Assembly: GCA_031216915.1 (NCBI GenBank)
Contig: CM062294.1
Span: 391,893,217 to 391,957,216, forward strand
Source: Pictodentalium vernedei
Taxonomy: Eukaryota; Mollusca; Scaphopoda; Dentaliida; Dentaliidae
Direction: 5' to 3'
Length of the DNA stretch: 64,000 bases
The notes beneath the pieces are model-generated. The model had not been told where the DNA came from and did not search any database. It worked only from the letters and a program-made list of their open reading frames with translations. Of this stretch, positions 23,375-38,640 are shown one piece after another (the stretch's first letter is position 1; each line of letters begins with the position of its first letter). The position numbers and the translations under genes are program-made.

Positions 23375-24050
23375 CTGTTTCTTAGGCCCTCCCACATGAT
23401 CCTTTTGGCTGCAACATGCTCTCATTTTAAAAAAAATGCAAAATTAAATGGTTTAGGCCACACAAAGTAGATCTTCTGTTTCTCGGGCCATTATTTGTGA
23501 AATTGCATGCGGGCGAGCGGTTTTTTATTTTATTTTTTATTTCAGTAATTACTTCTTTGCCATCAAAAGTTCATGTTCTTGGTTCAAGTTTTAGGCCTCA
23601 TAAGCTACAGAATAGCATGGGTGGTGGAGTATTTCATCCCTTGAGTGCAAGAAGGCTTTGCAATGCTAAAGCATTGCAAAGCCTTCTTGCACTCAAGGGA
23701 CAAATTCATCAATTTTTTTAACTTGGGTAAAATATCAGACATAACCCATTTAATTTTAATTTTTTTAAAGTTTAAATTGGTTATAAAAAGAGAGCATGCG
23801 GCAGCCAAAAGGACCACACTGGAGGGCCTGAGAAACAGATTTTTTTATTTTTTTAGGCCTCATGTCTGATATTTTACCCAAGTTGATAACATTGATAAAT
23901 TTGTCCATTGAGTGAAAAAAGGCTTTGGAATGCAAAACACTACCATCCATGCTATTCTGTAGATTATGAGGCCTAAAACATTAAACAAACCAAGAACATG
24001 AGATTTTTGTGGCAAAGAAATAATTACAAAAATAAAAAATAAAACAAAAG
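23375..24050. mobile_element. Cluster of foldback elements with central hairpin
   Basis: A plus-oriented copy (about 23440-23840) with ends CTGTTTCTCGGGCC and GGGCCTGAGAAACAG and the hairpin at 23637-23700 is followed by a partial copy in the opposite direction (to 24050) and preceded by a short inverted fragment (23375-23460). Shared phrases are GCATGCGGGCGAGCG, CTACAGAATAGCATGG and GAGAGCATGCGGCAGCC. Other copies are at 44162-44545 and 63497-63885. No protein. Confidence 0.75.
23637..23700. repeat. Perfect 30-bp-arm hairpin
   Basis: Left arm from TCCCTTGAGTGC to TTGCAATGC, loop TAAA, right arm the exact complement. It is the centre of the foldback element. Confidence 0.95.
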
Positions 24051-26441
24051 GCCCCAAGGAGCCTTAATCACTCACCAGCCAAAGTGGTGGTTCATCAACA
24101 CTACAAAGGAATGAAGTCATGAGACAAACTTTATGGAACTAGGGCCATGGCTTGAACAAACTTGAATCTTACCCCCCTAAGGATGTTGCGTACCAAATAT
24201 CAAAAGCATTCATCAGCTGGATCTTAAGAAGAAGACTTTAAAAGAAAATTCCTCATTTTGAACAAAGTTATCATTCAGGCTCCCACAGTGAGCCCAAATA
24301 TGAACCCAGGGACTTGGCTTGAACAGACTTGAATCTCACCCCCTAAGGATGCTGCATGCCAAATATCAAAACATTCTGACAGCTGAATCTGAAGATGTTT
24401 AAAGAAAAATTCCTCAAATTGACTAAGTTATAATTCGGGCTTCCACAGGGAGCCCAAATATGGACCCAGGGACTTGGCTTTAAGTTGAATCTCAACCCCC
24501 CTAAGGATGCTACACACCACATATCAAAATATTCAGACTGCTGGATCTGAAGAAGATGATTTTTTAAGAAAATTCCTCATTTCGAACTAAGTTAAATTTC
24601 AAGCTCCCCCCCCCCCCCCCCCCCCCCCTGCCCAAAGAGGCTGCATACCAAATATCAAAACATTCTGACTCCTGGATCTGAAGAAGAAGATTTTTAAAGA
24701 AAATTCCTCATTTTGAACTAAGTTATAATTCCGGCTACCACAGTGAGCCCAAATATGAACCCAAGGAACTTGGCTTGAACAAACTTGAATCTCACTCCTC
24801 TAAGCATGCTGCATACCCAATATCAAAAGATTCTGCCTGCTGGATCTTGAGAAGAAGATTTTTAAAGAAATCTGCCTGAAAGGCACTAAGTTCAAATTGG
24901 GCTCCTATACTGAGCCCAAATATGAACCCAGGGGGCCGATTTGAACAAACTTGAATCAGATCCACCCCACAATGTTACATACCAAATATCAAAAGATTCT
25001 GCTTGCTAGATCTGCAGAAGAAGATTTTTTAAGACATTTGCCTGAAATGCTCTAAGTTCGAATTCGGGCTTCTATACTGAGCCCAAATGTGAATTCAGGG
25101 GGCCGATTTGAACAAACTTGAATCAGATCCACCCCACAATGTTGCATACCAAATATCAAAAGATTCAGCCTGCTGGATCTGGAGAAGAAGATTTTTTAAG
25201 AAATTTGCCTGAAATGCACGAAGTTTGAATTCAAGCTTTTATAGTAAGCCCAAATATAAATCCAGGGGGCTGATTTGAACAAACTTGAATCAGATCTACC
25301 CCACAATGTTGCATACCAAATATCAAAAGATTCTGCCTGCTGGATCTTGAGAAGAAGATTTTTTTAAAAATTTGCCTGAAATGCACTAAGTTCAAATTCG
25401 GGCTTCTATACTGAACCCAAATATAAATCCAGGGGCTGATTTGAACAAACTTGAATTAGATCCACCCCACAATGTTGCATACCAAATATCAAAAGATTCT
25501 GCCTGCTGGATCTGGAGAAGAGTTTTTAAGAAATTTGCCTGAAATGCACTAAGTTCGAATTTGGGCTTCTATACTGAGCCCAAATATGAATCCAGGGGGC
25601 CAATTTGAACAAACTTGAATCAGATCCACCCCACAATGTTGCATACCAAATACTAAAAGATTCTGCCTGCTGGATATGGAGAAGAAGATTTTTTAAGAAA
25701 TTTGCCTGAAATGCACTAAGTTCTAATTCGGTCTTATATACTGAGCCCAAATGTGAATCCAGGGGACCGATTTGAACAAACTTGAATCAGATCCACCCCA
25801 CAATGTTACATACCAAATATCAAAAGATTCTGCTTGCTGGATCTGCAGAAGAAGATTTTTTAAGACATTTGCCTGAAATGCACTAAGTTCGAATTCGGGC
25901 TTCTATACTGAGCCCAAATGAGAATTCAGGGGGCCGATTTGAACAAACTTGAATCAGATCCACCCCACAATGTTGCATACCGAATATCAAAAGATTCTGC
26001 CTGCTGGATCTGGAGAAGAAGATTTTTTAAGAAATTTGCCTGAAATGCACTAAGTTCGAATTCAGGCTTCTATAGTGAGCCCAAATATGAATCCAGGGAG
26101 CCGATTTGAACAAACTTGAATCAGACCCATACCAAGATGCTGCATACCAAGTATCAAAAGATTCTGCTCACTGCTTCTGGTGAAGAAGATTTTTTAATAA
26201 TTTTTCTATAATTCATATGGTGCTATCAAGAGTTATGCCCCATACAAAGCCCCCAAGGGACTTTTCCATTTCAAGTGAACAAACTTGAATTGACATACGG
26301 TAATGAACATCCATACCACAGTTTCGAGCAAATCGACCTAGCGGTTTCAGAGCAGAAGTCGTTTGAAAAATGTTTACGACGCCGGACGACGACGCCGGAT
26401 GGCAAGTGATAAGTTTAGCTCCCCTCGGTGAGCTAATAAAA
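24051..26441 (+). mobile_element. Tandem-repeat element, family C, copy 1
   Basis: 5' end AAAAGGCCCCAAGGAGCCTT (hairpin) followed by CACTCACC. About 13-14 units of 160-170 bp follow (GAGCCCAAATATGAA, TTTGAACAAACTTGAATC, CATACCAAATATCAAAAGAT, GAAGAAGATTTTT). A 23-base C tract lies at 24606-24628. A CGACGCCGGACGACGACG stretch near the end is followed by CCCCTCGGTGAGCTAATAA. Non-coding. Confidence 0.8.
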
Positions 26442-26471
26442 AAAACGCCCACACACCACATGCAATTTTAC

Positions 26472-27713
26472 AAATGAAAGTGTCCATGACACTGTAGCTT
26501 AACTTGACTATGTGTTGAGTTTAAAGAAAAGGATAATGTTCAATGTTTATGAAAGGATTATGAAATACGGCGAGAATTGTGATAATTGAGAATATGTTTA
26601 TTTCTGTTCCCTGTATGCTATGATTTCAATAAAAATAATTTGAGGTGTAGACTGTACTAAAGAATTGAGGGGTGGGTTAATGTGGCCCTCACAGTTAATG
26701 TATGTCAGCCAAAGTTACCAAGTTACAGTGAAATTATTCCAAAATGACTCAACCTACCAAGTTACAATGAAATTCCTTGCAAAGGTTTTGGGGCTTCGGG
26801 CCTGTGTATCCATCATGGTTGACCCATCACAACCAAAAGGGGGCGTCCTCATCTAGACATTATACCGAGTCATCCTACAAAGTTACAATAAAATCCCTTC
26901 ATAAATACAGCCTGTAGTGTGTGCTAAAGGTTTTCGGGTTTTGGGCTCAGGCAGCCATCACAGCTGAACAATCACAACCAAAAGGGGACATTCTTATCTA
27001 GACATTATCTGGAGTGTGATCCTACCAAGTTACAATGAAATCCCTTCATAAATATGACCTATAGACTGTGCTAAGGGTTTTCGGGCTTCGGGTCCCTGTA
27101 GCCATCACAGATGACAAATCAACATTATATGGAGCCATCCAACTAAGTTACAATGAAATCTGTCCACAAATAGGACCTGTAGACTGTGCTAAAGGTTTTT
27201 GGGTTTTGGGCCCGGACAGCCATCACGGTTGACATCTGATTGGTACCAAATGGGGAAGTTCTCATCTAGACACCATACAGAGTCATCCTACCAAGTTAAA
27301 ATGAAATCCCTCCATATTAAATACAACCTGCAGACTGTGCTAAAAGTTTTGGGGTTTCGGGCTTGGGCAGCCGTCACAGTTGACAGATCATGACCAAAAG
27401 GGGATGTTCTCATCTAGACATTATACAGTGTCATCCTACTAAGATACAATGAAATTCCTTCATAAATACGACCTGTAGACTGTGCTAAAGGTTTTTTTGG
27501 TTTTGGGCTCGGGCAGCCATCACGGTTGACCGATCGTGACCAATAGGGGACATTCTCATCCAGACATAACTTCAAACCTGCATATGAAATTTCGTGACAA
27601 TCAGACTAGAACTACAGGGTGTAGCCTCTGCGAAATGAAAATGTGAACAGACTCACAGACTTCTGCATACGTGATGGCAATAGCTTACCTTGATGTCAAG
27701 TTAAGCTAAAAAT
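26472..27713 (+). mobile_element. Tandem-repeat element, family I, copy 2 (complete)
   Basis: 5' end TGAAAGTGTCcATGACACTG then GTAGCTTAACTTGAC. The leader matches 18556-18826. About six units follow, then GTGATGGCAATAGCTTACC and the hairpin CTTGATGTCAAG leading to GTCAAGTTAAGCTAAAAA. The 3' arm is the complement of the 5' arm, including the T/A that differs from family B. Confidence 0.82.
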
Positions 27714-28944
27714 GACCTGATAAACAGAAAATCCACTTTGTGGGGCCTTAAATTTTGTGTCCTAAAATCTAGTGTCCAGAAATGTTGCTACAGATATAAG
27801 TCCATTTGTTTCACAATCTATATACTTGTCAGATAATGTGTTTTTATCACATAATCGCCACCAAATAGCTCATTACAAAAAATATCATTCACAACACGTC
27901 TAACATGGGAATGATGTCAGAAATCAGATCAACATACCACCAAAGCATGTGTCACAAACATTTTGTCTTTGATGGATTTATTTATAATTAAATTTAAATT
28001 GTCGCCAAAACAAGATAACCATCATCAATTCCACTTGTCAAGAGCACTCATAATTGTGCTGAAATGGTTGGCCCATTTTTGTAACTGGCTAACCGTTGGG
28101 CATAACCGGATTTCAACCGAATATCTGTTGATTTCAACTGCGGGTATTATTGTATTGTCTATGATGCAAAATCGGTAAGGAATGGCGAAAAAACAGTTTG
28201 AAACACTGCCACTTGACTTCCGCAAATAGTAAACAAACAAAAACCATCGAGTGCCAATGTCTATGTGCAAATGATCTTTAACACATTGTAACTGGGGTCA
28301 CCCTGCATTGCCCAGTCACAAAACCAGGCCTTGCCATTTGAAAATCACAGGCACGCGACATGCTGTGCACCTGAAACAAAGTTTACAAGTGCGATTTATT
28401 TCCACGTGGGTGCATTAAAGTGAGGGATGATTGTCATTGATATTACTTAACTGTATTAGCAAAGAGCCTTTTACCTTGACTGGCTTGAATTTCATGTGAT
28501 CATATCATCATAGGGTGAATATGTACTCCTAAGTTTTGGAGTATCTTTTTCTGTTCAATGCTAAGACAAATGCCACAAACAGTTCTGAGTTTACATTTAC
28601 ATATTTTACATATTCATCGCAATGAAACTTCTGGTGGGAATATGTTGCAAGTCATGAAAAAGGTGTGGTAAGAAATTATTATATGCATCATTGACCAAGA
28701 GCCCCTCATTGTCTGACATTGATCACTGAAAAACGAATTTTAAAATGCAAGATTTTAAAATAGTTTTTTTATGACTTTCGTTCATACAAAATTTTAAACA
28801 GTTCAATAAAATCAAAATATGTTTTTTCTGAAACTTGATAGTAAAGTACCAAACAGTCAATTTATTTTGAAAGCACCATTACTCACACTGAGGGATTTTT
28901 TTAGCATTATAATCTGCAATTAACAACACCTCATAATAAGCTCT
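27714..28944. other. Intron sequence, nothing recognised
   Basis: AT-rich and apparently single-copy within this window. Both strands were read for coronin-like segments, splice-bounded frames and repeat ends; none were convincing. Confidence 0.5.
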
Positions 28945-29100
28945 GTTCACAGGTAAAATAGGACCCAGTTACTAATGCTTGGGTGCAAGTCCTCTAAAAT
29001 AGGCAACATGGGATATAAACGATTGAATGACCTTGACTTTATCAGAATGTTGCAGGTCATGGTTAGCCATTGTGCAGAAGCATATGACCTTAAACACCAA

Positions 29101-29151
<51 letters not shown>

Positions 29152-29152
29152 C
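28945..29152 (-). repeat. SINE-like repeat with (AAAT)n tail side
   Basis: On the minus strand: TTTATT repeats (29098-29150, about 13 tetramers), GGTGTTTAAGGTCATATG, GCACAATGGCTAACCATGACC, then GGGTCCTATTTTACC and AACAGAGCTTATTA. Same order as 45466-45690 and 61945-62165. Confidence 0.7.
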
Positions 29153-29995
29153 TCCTCATCAAAGAGAAGATTGTCAAATTTTCTGCAGAAGATTATGTTA
29201 TATTGACGGGCACATGCTCACTGCTGCCCACGCAGAAAACAACCTCCAGTGCACTTGACTTTTGGCAGTTTGTTACAAACATTTATCCATGACTTGACAG
29301 CTCAAGTGACTGAAATAACTGTTCATTCAGAATTCCAACACCTTAACCCTTTCATGTTACATCGAGTAAACATCATTGTAAATCAACAAATGTTTGATAG
29401 CTTTGACAATGACTGCGTCAGCAAAGGAATTCTAACGTCTCGCGGTCAAATACTATTTATTTTCCTGAAGCTATCCCGTAAACTATAGGTACAGCGGTTA
29501 TCTGGTTGGTGGCTTTTCCAACTGGTTATGCCAATAACCTGTTGCAGGCTGGTTATCCAGCTGACCGTTTCAGCACTAACTCATAATGTTAGATCCGTTA
29601 TCAGTTGGTATTCACATTAGTCTATTGGGATCTAACTTTCATGTTAGCAGAGTTTCAAATAAAATGTGTGCTATATTCTCCCCGGTATGACTTTCTGGAA
29701 AGTTTAATGTCTCTAACACTAGTGACTGCAAGTACCATTCACTGATAATAAAGCTCTCACTCACACCAATATATGGAACCATGCCCACAGATGACCAAAT
29801 ACCTGTGCAGGAAAATTGCTGACAGAACTAACTTTTCAGGCAACATTCTTATGCACTCCCTTGAAAAGCTTACATCTGTAATCTTTTTAAACATTCTGGC
29901 AAAGGAAAGTAAAAAAATGTAGAATATGTATGGGTGTATGTATGGATGGACATATGTACACTTAATTCCCACTTTGCAAAAAATAGGCTGATGAA
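29153..29995. other. Intron sequence, nothing recognised
   Basis: No repeat ends, hairpins or coding signal that I could support. Confidence 0.45.
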
Positions 29996-31066
29996 ATCGT
30001 CAGATGTGTACCCATACGTGCAACTAGTAGAAACTGTATGACAGAGGGCCACCACGGATGCCGACATTATGTACACCATACATGGTATGGGTACACACAG
30101 AAATGGATTGGATGAGTGTCCAATTTGACGGATAAAGGGTTAATATCTCCAGATCAAATTATCATATTTACATAAAAAACTATACAGCACAGCACATCAG
30201 TAACTTGAATACATATAAAAAGTAACATGACAATCGGATTGATATTTTTTTGTTATCTCATGCCAAAGGGATTGAAGAAATTTTCAATTTGAAGGATAAA
30301 GGGTTAATATCTCCGTATAAAATTATCAGATTTACACCAAAAACTATACAGCTTGGTACATCAGTAACCTGAACACAAATATAAAGTAACTTGACAATCC
30401 AAGCAATATTTTTCAAGTTATCGAATGCCTAAGGGATTGGAGGAATTTTCAGTTTGAAGGATAAAGAGTTAATATCTCAGGATTAAATAATCAGATTTAC
30501 ACCAAAAACTATACAGCTCGGCACATCAGTAACCTAAACAAATCTAAAGTAACTTGACAATCCAAGTAATATTTTTCAAGTTGTCGAATGCCAAAGGGAT
30601 TGGAGGAATTTTCAATTTGAAGGATAAAGGGTTTATATCTCGGGATCAAATCATCAGATTTACATCAAAAACTATACAGCTCGGCAAAGCAGTGACCTGA
30701 ACACAAATATAATATAAAGTAACTAGACAATCCAAGCAATATTTTTCAAGTTATCGAATGCCAAAGGGATAGGAGGAATTTTCAATTTGAAGGATAAAGG
30801 GTTAAAATCTCAGGACCAAATTATCAGATTTACACCAAAAACTATATAGCTTGCCACATCAGTAACCTGAATACAAATATAAAGTAACTTGACAATCCAC
30901 GCAATATTTTTCAAGTTATCGAATGCCAAAGAAATGGATATGGATGCCGGACAGATGGACAGACAGACAGCCAGATGGACGGATGGACAAAGGATGGACA
31001 AATGACGGATGGCCACCCCGGATGCCGGCATTATGTGTACCATACATAGTATGGGTACACATAAAA
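29996..31066 (+). mobile_element. Tandem-repeat element, family F, copy 1
   Basis: 5' arm GTGTACCCATAC. A module near 30040-30095 (GGATGCCGACATTATGTACA, CCATACATGGTATGGGTACA) copies the element's own 3' end. About five units of 160-165 bp follow (AATTTGAAGGATAAAGGGTT, AACTATACAGCTCGGCACAT), then a GGACAGAC tract (30945-31000) and the 3' hairpin GTGTACCATAC-ATA-GTATGGGTACAC followed by ATAAAAA. The second copy is at 50507-51708. Confidence 0.82.
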
Positions 31067-33180
<2,114 letters not shown>

Positions 33181-33836
33181 CTAAAATGAAAAAAACGAAT
33201 GTCAATCAATATTTAAAACAAGAGGGGTGCCATGGCCGAGAGCATACCACCAAACAATGACAAGAGGAGAAATAAACCATGATACAGAGAAAGCCTTCCC
33301 CATAAACAATCATTTCAAATTTCATGGAGATTCGATAACCAAAACTAGAGATACCACCCAATTCAGAGATACAAGGCAAACAGACAAATGAAAGTGTCAA
33401 TGACACTGTAGCTCAACTTGACAAACTTGAAATGGTAAATTTGAAGATCATTGGTTCCAATGTCATTTGGTGAAACTTCAACATAACTGCACCAGCTGTG
33501 CTAATGTCAGAGAAATCCATGCATTTTAAATGTGAACTGTAAGGCTGGCTAAAGGAAGAATGCGGATACACAAATCAGTAAATTCGGAGTAAACGGCAAC
33601 TTTTTTCACAAGAATGAATCTACATGTAGAGGTTTCGCCTACTAAGCACGCAGAGTCCACAAACAATCCTATGATAAATGTGCCCTGTAGGCCATGTCAA
33701 AAAAGAATGTAAATGCACAAATGCAATAGATTCAAAGATTGTTGCTGACAGCCACAGTTTTTGATAGAAATGAAAAGATCGATAGCTCCTATCTCTGTCA
33801 CCCCGAATAAGCATATGAAGTTTCAAAACAACCCAA

Positions 33837-36002
33837 AAATGAAAGTGTCAATGACACTGTAGCTCAACTTGTCAAGACAAAGACATGTACATGTATAGTA
33901 TGCGACACAGCAATGACAAACATCTAGGTAATGACCTGATAACAAAGGTACATATAAAGTATTGTAACGGTCTGTACCTAAATACAGACCATTGCCTGTA
34001 ACAAATGTATAGGTAAAGTATTGTAAAGGTGGGGGACAGTCAGATGCTAAACTAGAAAAAAATCTTGGAGTCCCAGAGTGGGTCTGACTGAACCCCAAAA
34101 TATTTGTTCTCATAGCACAGTGATAACAAAGGCACCCCAAAACACACTCGTTCCTGTCCCAAGGTGAAAACAAAGGTACCCAAGAAGTTTTGTGAAGATC
34201 AGTTCATAAATACGAGCTGTATAGAACTTGTGACAAAAAACAGATTGGACCAAATTTTGGTACAAAATGGCCACTGGCAGCCATCTTGAATTTTGGACCG
34301 TACCCAGAAATACTCATTCTCGTCCCAAGGTGATAACAAAGGTACCCAAGAAGTTTTGTGAAGATCGGTTCATAAATACAGCCTCTACCCTGAGCCGTAT
34401 TGACATGTGTGCTTACATTGTGTAAGTAGCACTGAATAAATCAAAGTTCATCTAATTTGCATAATTTCTACACGAAAAAAAAAACCCTTACAATATGTGA
34501 TGTATTCCATGTTACTAAACATTCATACAAAAATTTATTCAAATCAGAAATTTCATACAGAAGTTCTGTACAAAAGACTGATTGCACTAATTTTGGTACA
34601 AAATGGCTGATGGTGGCCATCTTGAATTTCGGACCACACCCCCAAAACACTCGCTCTCATCCCACGGTGAGAACAAAGGTACCCAAGAAGTTTCGTAAAG
34701 ACTGGTTCATAAATATGGTCTCTAGTCTGAGCATATAGAAGTTGTGTACAAAAAACTGATTAGACCTAATTTCGGTACAAAATGGCCACTGGTGGCCATC
34801 TTGAATTTTAGACCGCACCCAGAAACACTCGTTCTCATCCCAAGGTGATAATAAAGGTGCCCAACACATTTCATGAAGATCAGTTCAAAAATAGACTCTA
34901 GTCTGAGCCGTATTGACATGTGTACTTATTGTGTGTAAGTCGCACTGAAAAAAAATCAAAGTTCATCTAATTTGCATAATTTCTGCACGAGAAAAAACCC
35001 CGTATTATATGTGATGTATCCCATGGTACTAAACATTCACACAAAAAATTATTCAAATGAGCGCTTTCATATGGAAGTTCTGTGCAAAAATCTGACTGCA
35101 CCTAATTATGTACAAAATGGCTGCCATCGGCCATTTTGAATTTTGGAATGGACCCAAAAACACTTGTTCTCGTCCCACGGTGATACTAAAGGTACCCAAG
35201 AAGTTTCGTAAAGATCGGTTCATAAATACGGCCTCTAGCCCGAGCTGTATTGGCATTTGCACTTACAGTGCTGAAAGTAACACCAAAAAACATAAAAATT
35301 AGTCTAATTTGCACAATTTACGCACGAGAAAAAAAACAGTATTATATGTGATGTATCCCATGGTACTAAACATTCATACAAAAAATTATTCAAATGAGCG
35401 CTTTCATATGGAAGTTCTGTGCAAAAATCTGACTGCACCTAATTATGTACAAAATGGCTGCCATCGGCCATTTTGAATTTTGGAATGGACCCAAAAACAC
35501 TTGTTCTCGTCCCACGGTGATACTAAAGGTACCCAAGAAGTTTCGTAAAGATCGGTTCATAAATACGGCCTCTAGCCCGAGCTGTATTGGCATTTGCACT
35601 TACAGTGCTGAAAGTAACACCAAAAAACATAAAAATTAGTCTAATTTGCACAATTTACGCACGAGAAAAAAAACAGTATTATATGTGATGTATCCCATGG
35701 TACTAAACATTCATACAAAAAATTATTCAAATCAGATCTTTCATATGGAAGTTCTGTACAAAAAACATATTTCTGCATCGTCGGTCCAAAATGGCGGCTG
35801 GCAACCATCTTGAATTTCGGACCGCACCCAAAAACACTCGTTCTCATCCCATGGTCATAACAAAGGTGCCCAAGAAGTTTTGTAAAGATCGGTTCATAAA
35901 TACAGCCTCTAGCCTGAGCCGTATCCAATCGTTGACGTACGGACAGACGGACGACTGGCCATGACAAAAGCTCAAATTTGGCTTCGCCAAAGTTGAGCTA
36001 AT
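33837..36002 (+). mobile_element. Tandem-repeat element, family B, copy 2 (complete)
   Basis: 5' TGAAAGTGTCAATGACACTG, GTAGCTCAACTTGTC. Alternating units contain CCATCTTGAATTT and CATCTAATTTGCATAATTT. A GGACAGACGGACGA tract precedes the 3' hairpin CTTTGGCGAAGCCAAA-type and AAAGTTGAGCTAATG. It carries an exact direct duplication (see 35041-35731). Confidence 0.8.
35041..35731. repeat. Exact 337-bp tandem duplication
   Basis: The sequence from 35041 repeats from 35378 with no difference that I can see over about 350 bases. It breaks down only where the third unit changes ATGAGCGCTTTC to ATCAGATCTTTC. Very recent, or an assembly artefact. Confidence 0.85.
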
Positions 36003-37382
36003 GAATACGCACTCTGAGGCATGCCAAAGGAATATGTTAATGCACAAATGCACTAAGTTTGACGGTCCTGGCTGGTGGCAAGGGTCTTTTTATCTTTTTT
36101 ATGGAAATTCATAAATATACCCTGTAGAGAGTGCAAAAGAGAAAAGTTGCTACAAAAATGCACTAAGTCCATTATGTCCAACAATAATTTTTTATGGAAA
36201 TGAAAAGAAATCAACAACTAACACCCAAAAGCCACCCAGAACATGCATACCAAGTTTCAAGCGATCCTATCATAAATGTGCTGTGTATGGCATGCCAGAG
36301 GAATATACTGATGCCTGACTATACGAAGTTCAAAGGTTGTTGCCAATGGCAACTATTTCTGAACGGAAATGGAAGAAAATTGACAATTCCCATCTAGAGG
36401 TCACCCTGAACAAGCATACCAAGTTTCAAAGCAATCTGATCATAAATGTGTCCTGCAGGGTGTGCCAAAGGGAAATATTGATGCATAACAGCACTAAGTT
36501 CATTGAAGGTCATTGTCAGCGGCAACATTTTTTGATGGAAATGGAAGATCGATGGAAGATCGATAGCTCCCATCTAGAGGTAATCCCAAATAAGCATACA
36601 AGGTTTCTAACCCATCTGATCATAAATGTGCCCTGAAGGGTGTGCCAAAGGAATATATTGATACCTAACTAAACTAAGTTCAAAGTTCATTGCTAGCGGC
36701 AACACTTTTTGCAGGAAATGGAAGAAAAATCGATAATTCCCATCTAGATGTCACCCCAAACAAGTATACCAAGTTTCAAAATGATCCAATTATAAATGTG
36801 CCCTGTAGGGTGTGCCAAAGGCAAATATTGAGGTCTGACTAAACTAAGTTCAAAGGCAACTGAACCGGCAATATTTTTTGACGGAAATGGAAGAAAAATG
36901 ATAACTCCCATCTGGAATTCACCCCAAACAAGCATACCAACTTTCAAATTGATCTGATTATAAACATGCCCTGCAGTGTGTGCCAAAGGGAAATATTGTT
37001 TCATAAGTGCACTAAGTTCATCAAAGGGCATTGCCAGTGGCAACACTTTTTGACGAAATGGAAGATAGCTCCCATCTAGAGATAACACCAAACAACCATA
37101 CCAAGTTTCAAACTGATCTGATCATAAATGTGTCCTGTAGCATTTGCCAAAGGAATATAGAGATGCTTGACTAAACTAAGTTCCAAGCTCATTGCCAGCA
37201 GTAACATATTTTGCCGGTATGGAAGAAAATCAATAGCTTCCATCTAGAGATCACCCCAAATAAGCAGACCAGGTTTCAAAGAAATCCTATTATAAATTTA
37301 CCCTGTAGGGTGTGACAAAGGGAAATATTGAGGTCTGACTAAACAAGTTCAAAGGCTGTTGCCTGCGGCAACATTTTTTGAC

Positions 37383-37992
37383 AATGAAAGTGTCAATGAC
37401 ACTGTAGCTCAACTTGAACTTGGTAAGTTATAAATGAAATGGCAAAATTGAAGATCATTGGTACCAATGATAGCGCCCATCTAGAGGTCTCCCCAAACAA
37501 GCATACCAAGTTTCAAAGCAATCTGATCATAAATGTGCCCTGTAGGGTGTGCCAAAGGGAAATATTGAGGTCTGACTAAACTAAGTTCTACGAACGTTGG
37601 CCGTGGCAACATTTTTTGCCGGAAATTGAAGAAAATCGATAGCTCCCATCTAGAGGTCACCCTAAATAAGCATACCAGGTTTCAAAGCAATCAAATCATA
37701 AATGTGCCCTGTAGGGTGTGCCAAAGGGAAATATTGTGGTTTGACTAAACTAAGTTCTAAGAACGTTGGCCGCGGCAACATTTTTTGACGGAAATTGAAG
37801 AAAATCGATAGCTCCCATCTAGAGGTCACCCCAAACAAGCATGCCAAGTTTCAAAGTAATCTGATCATAAATGCGACCTGTGAGGTGTGCCAAAGGAAAT
37901 TGTGGACGTACGTACTAACGTACGTACGTACGCCGACGGACGAGAAGTGATGGCAATAGCTCAGCTTGACTTTGTCAAGTTGAGCTAAAAAT
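37383..37992 (+). mobile_element. Tandem-repeat element, family L, copy 2, inside L copy 1
   Basis: 5' AATGAAAGTGTCAATGACAC, then GTAGCTCAACTTGAAC. Three units follow, then a CGTACGTACGCCGACGGACG tract, GTGATGGCAATAGCTCAGC, hairpin CTTGAC-TTT-GTCAAG and GTTGAGCTAAAAA. The flanking L unit resumes at once (ATGGAAGAAAATCGATAGC). Confidence 0.82.
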
Positions 37993-38640
37993 GGAAGAAA
38001 ATCGATAGCTCCCATGTAGAGGTCACCCCAAACAAGCATACCAAGTCTCAAATTGATACGATTATAAATGTGCCCTGCAGGGTGTGACAAAAGGAAATAC
38101 TAATGCATAAGTGCACTTAGTTCATCAAAGGTCATTGCCAGCAGCAACATTTATTGATGGAAATGGAAGATAATCGATAGCTCCCATCTAGAGGTAACCT
38201 CAAACAAGCATACCAAGTTTCAAACCGATCTGATCATAAATGTATCTTGTAGGGTGTGCCAAAGGAATATATTGTTGCCTGACTAAAGTTCAAAGGTTGC
38301 CAGCTGCAACATTTTTTGCCGTAAATGGAAAAAAATCGATAGCTCACATCTAGAGGTCACCCCAAATAAACATACATTTGAAAGTCTTTCCCACAAACAA
38401 TCTTCATTCCAAATTTCATTGAAATCTGATAACCCAAACCTGAGATATGAGGCGAACAGACAGGAAATTGGCTATGTTGTATATTCAAAGAGTCATAACT
38501 CAGAGAAACAATATTCCAACAGCAAAATCTAAGCAGTAATGTTCAAGTTATAAAGCGAACAGACATCTGAGTGTGGATGGACAGAAGGATGCATGCATGG
38601 ATAGATGGACAGGGGTAATCTGGTATACCACACTTTTTTA

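Larger units (their letters stand above)
33386..38370 (+). mobile_element. Tandem-repeat element, family L, copy 1, inside K
   Basis: 5' end shared with family B (GTGTCAATGACAC, GTAGCTCAACTTGAC). Units are about 150-160 bp (GATAGCTCCCATCTAGAGGT, CACCCCAAACAAGCATACCA, CATAAATGTGCCCTGTAGGG). Split by family B (33837-36002) and by a second L (37383-37992). Its own 3' end is missing. Confidence 0.72.
33220..38640 (+). mobile_element. Tandem-repeat element, family K, outermost layer of a nest
   Basis: 5' end ACAAGAGGGGTGCCATGGCC (with GCCATGGC palindrome) then CATACCACC. One unit lies before the insertion at 33386 and one after about 38370 (CCCACAAACAATC, CAAATTTCAT, GAGATA). A GGATGGAC tract is at 38573-38612 and the end is GGTATACCACACTTTTTTA. 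The terminal pairing is weak here. Confidence 0.6.

Noticed and set aside
25526-26461. Minus-strand frames in family C
   Set aside because: They are frames that recur with the unit period; the array is non-coding.
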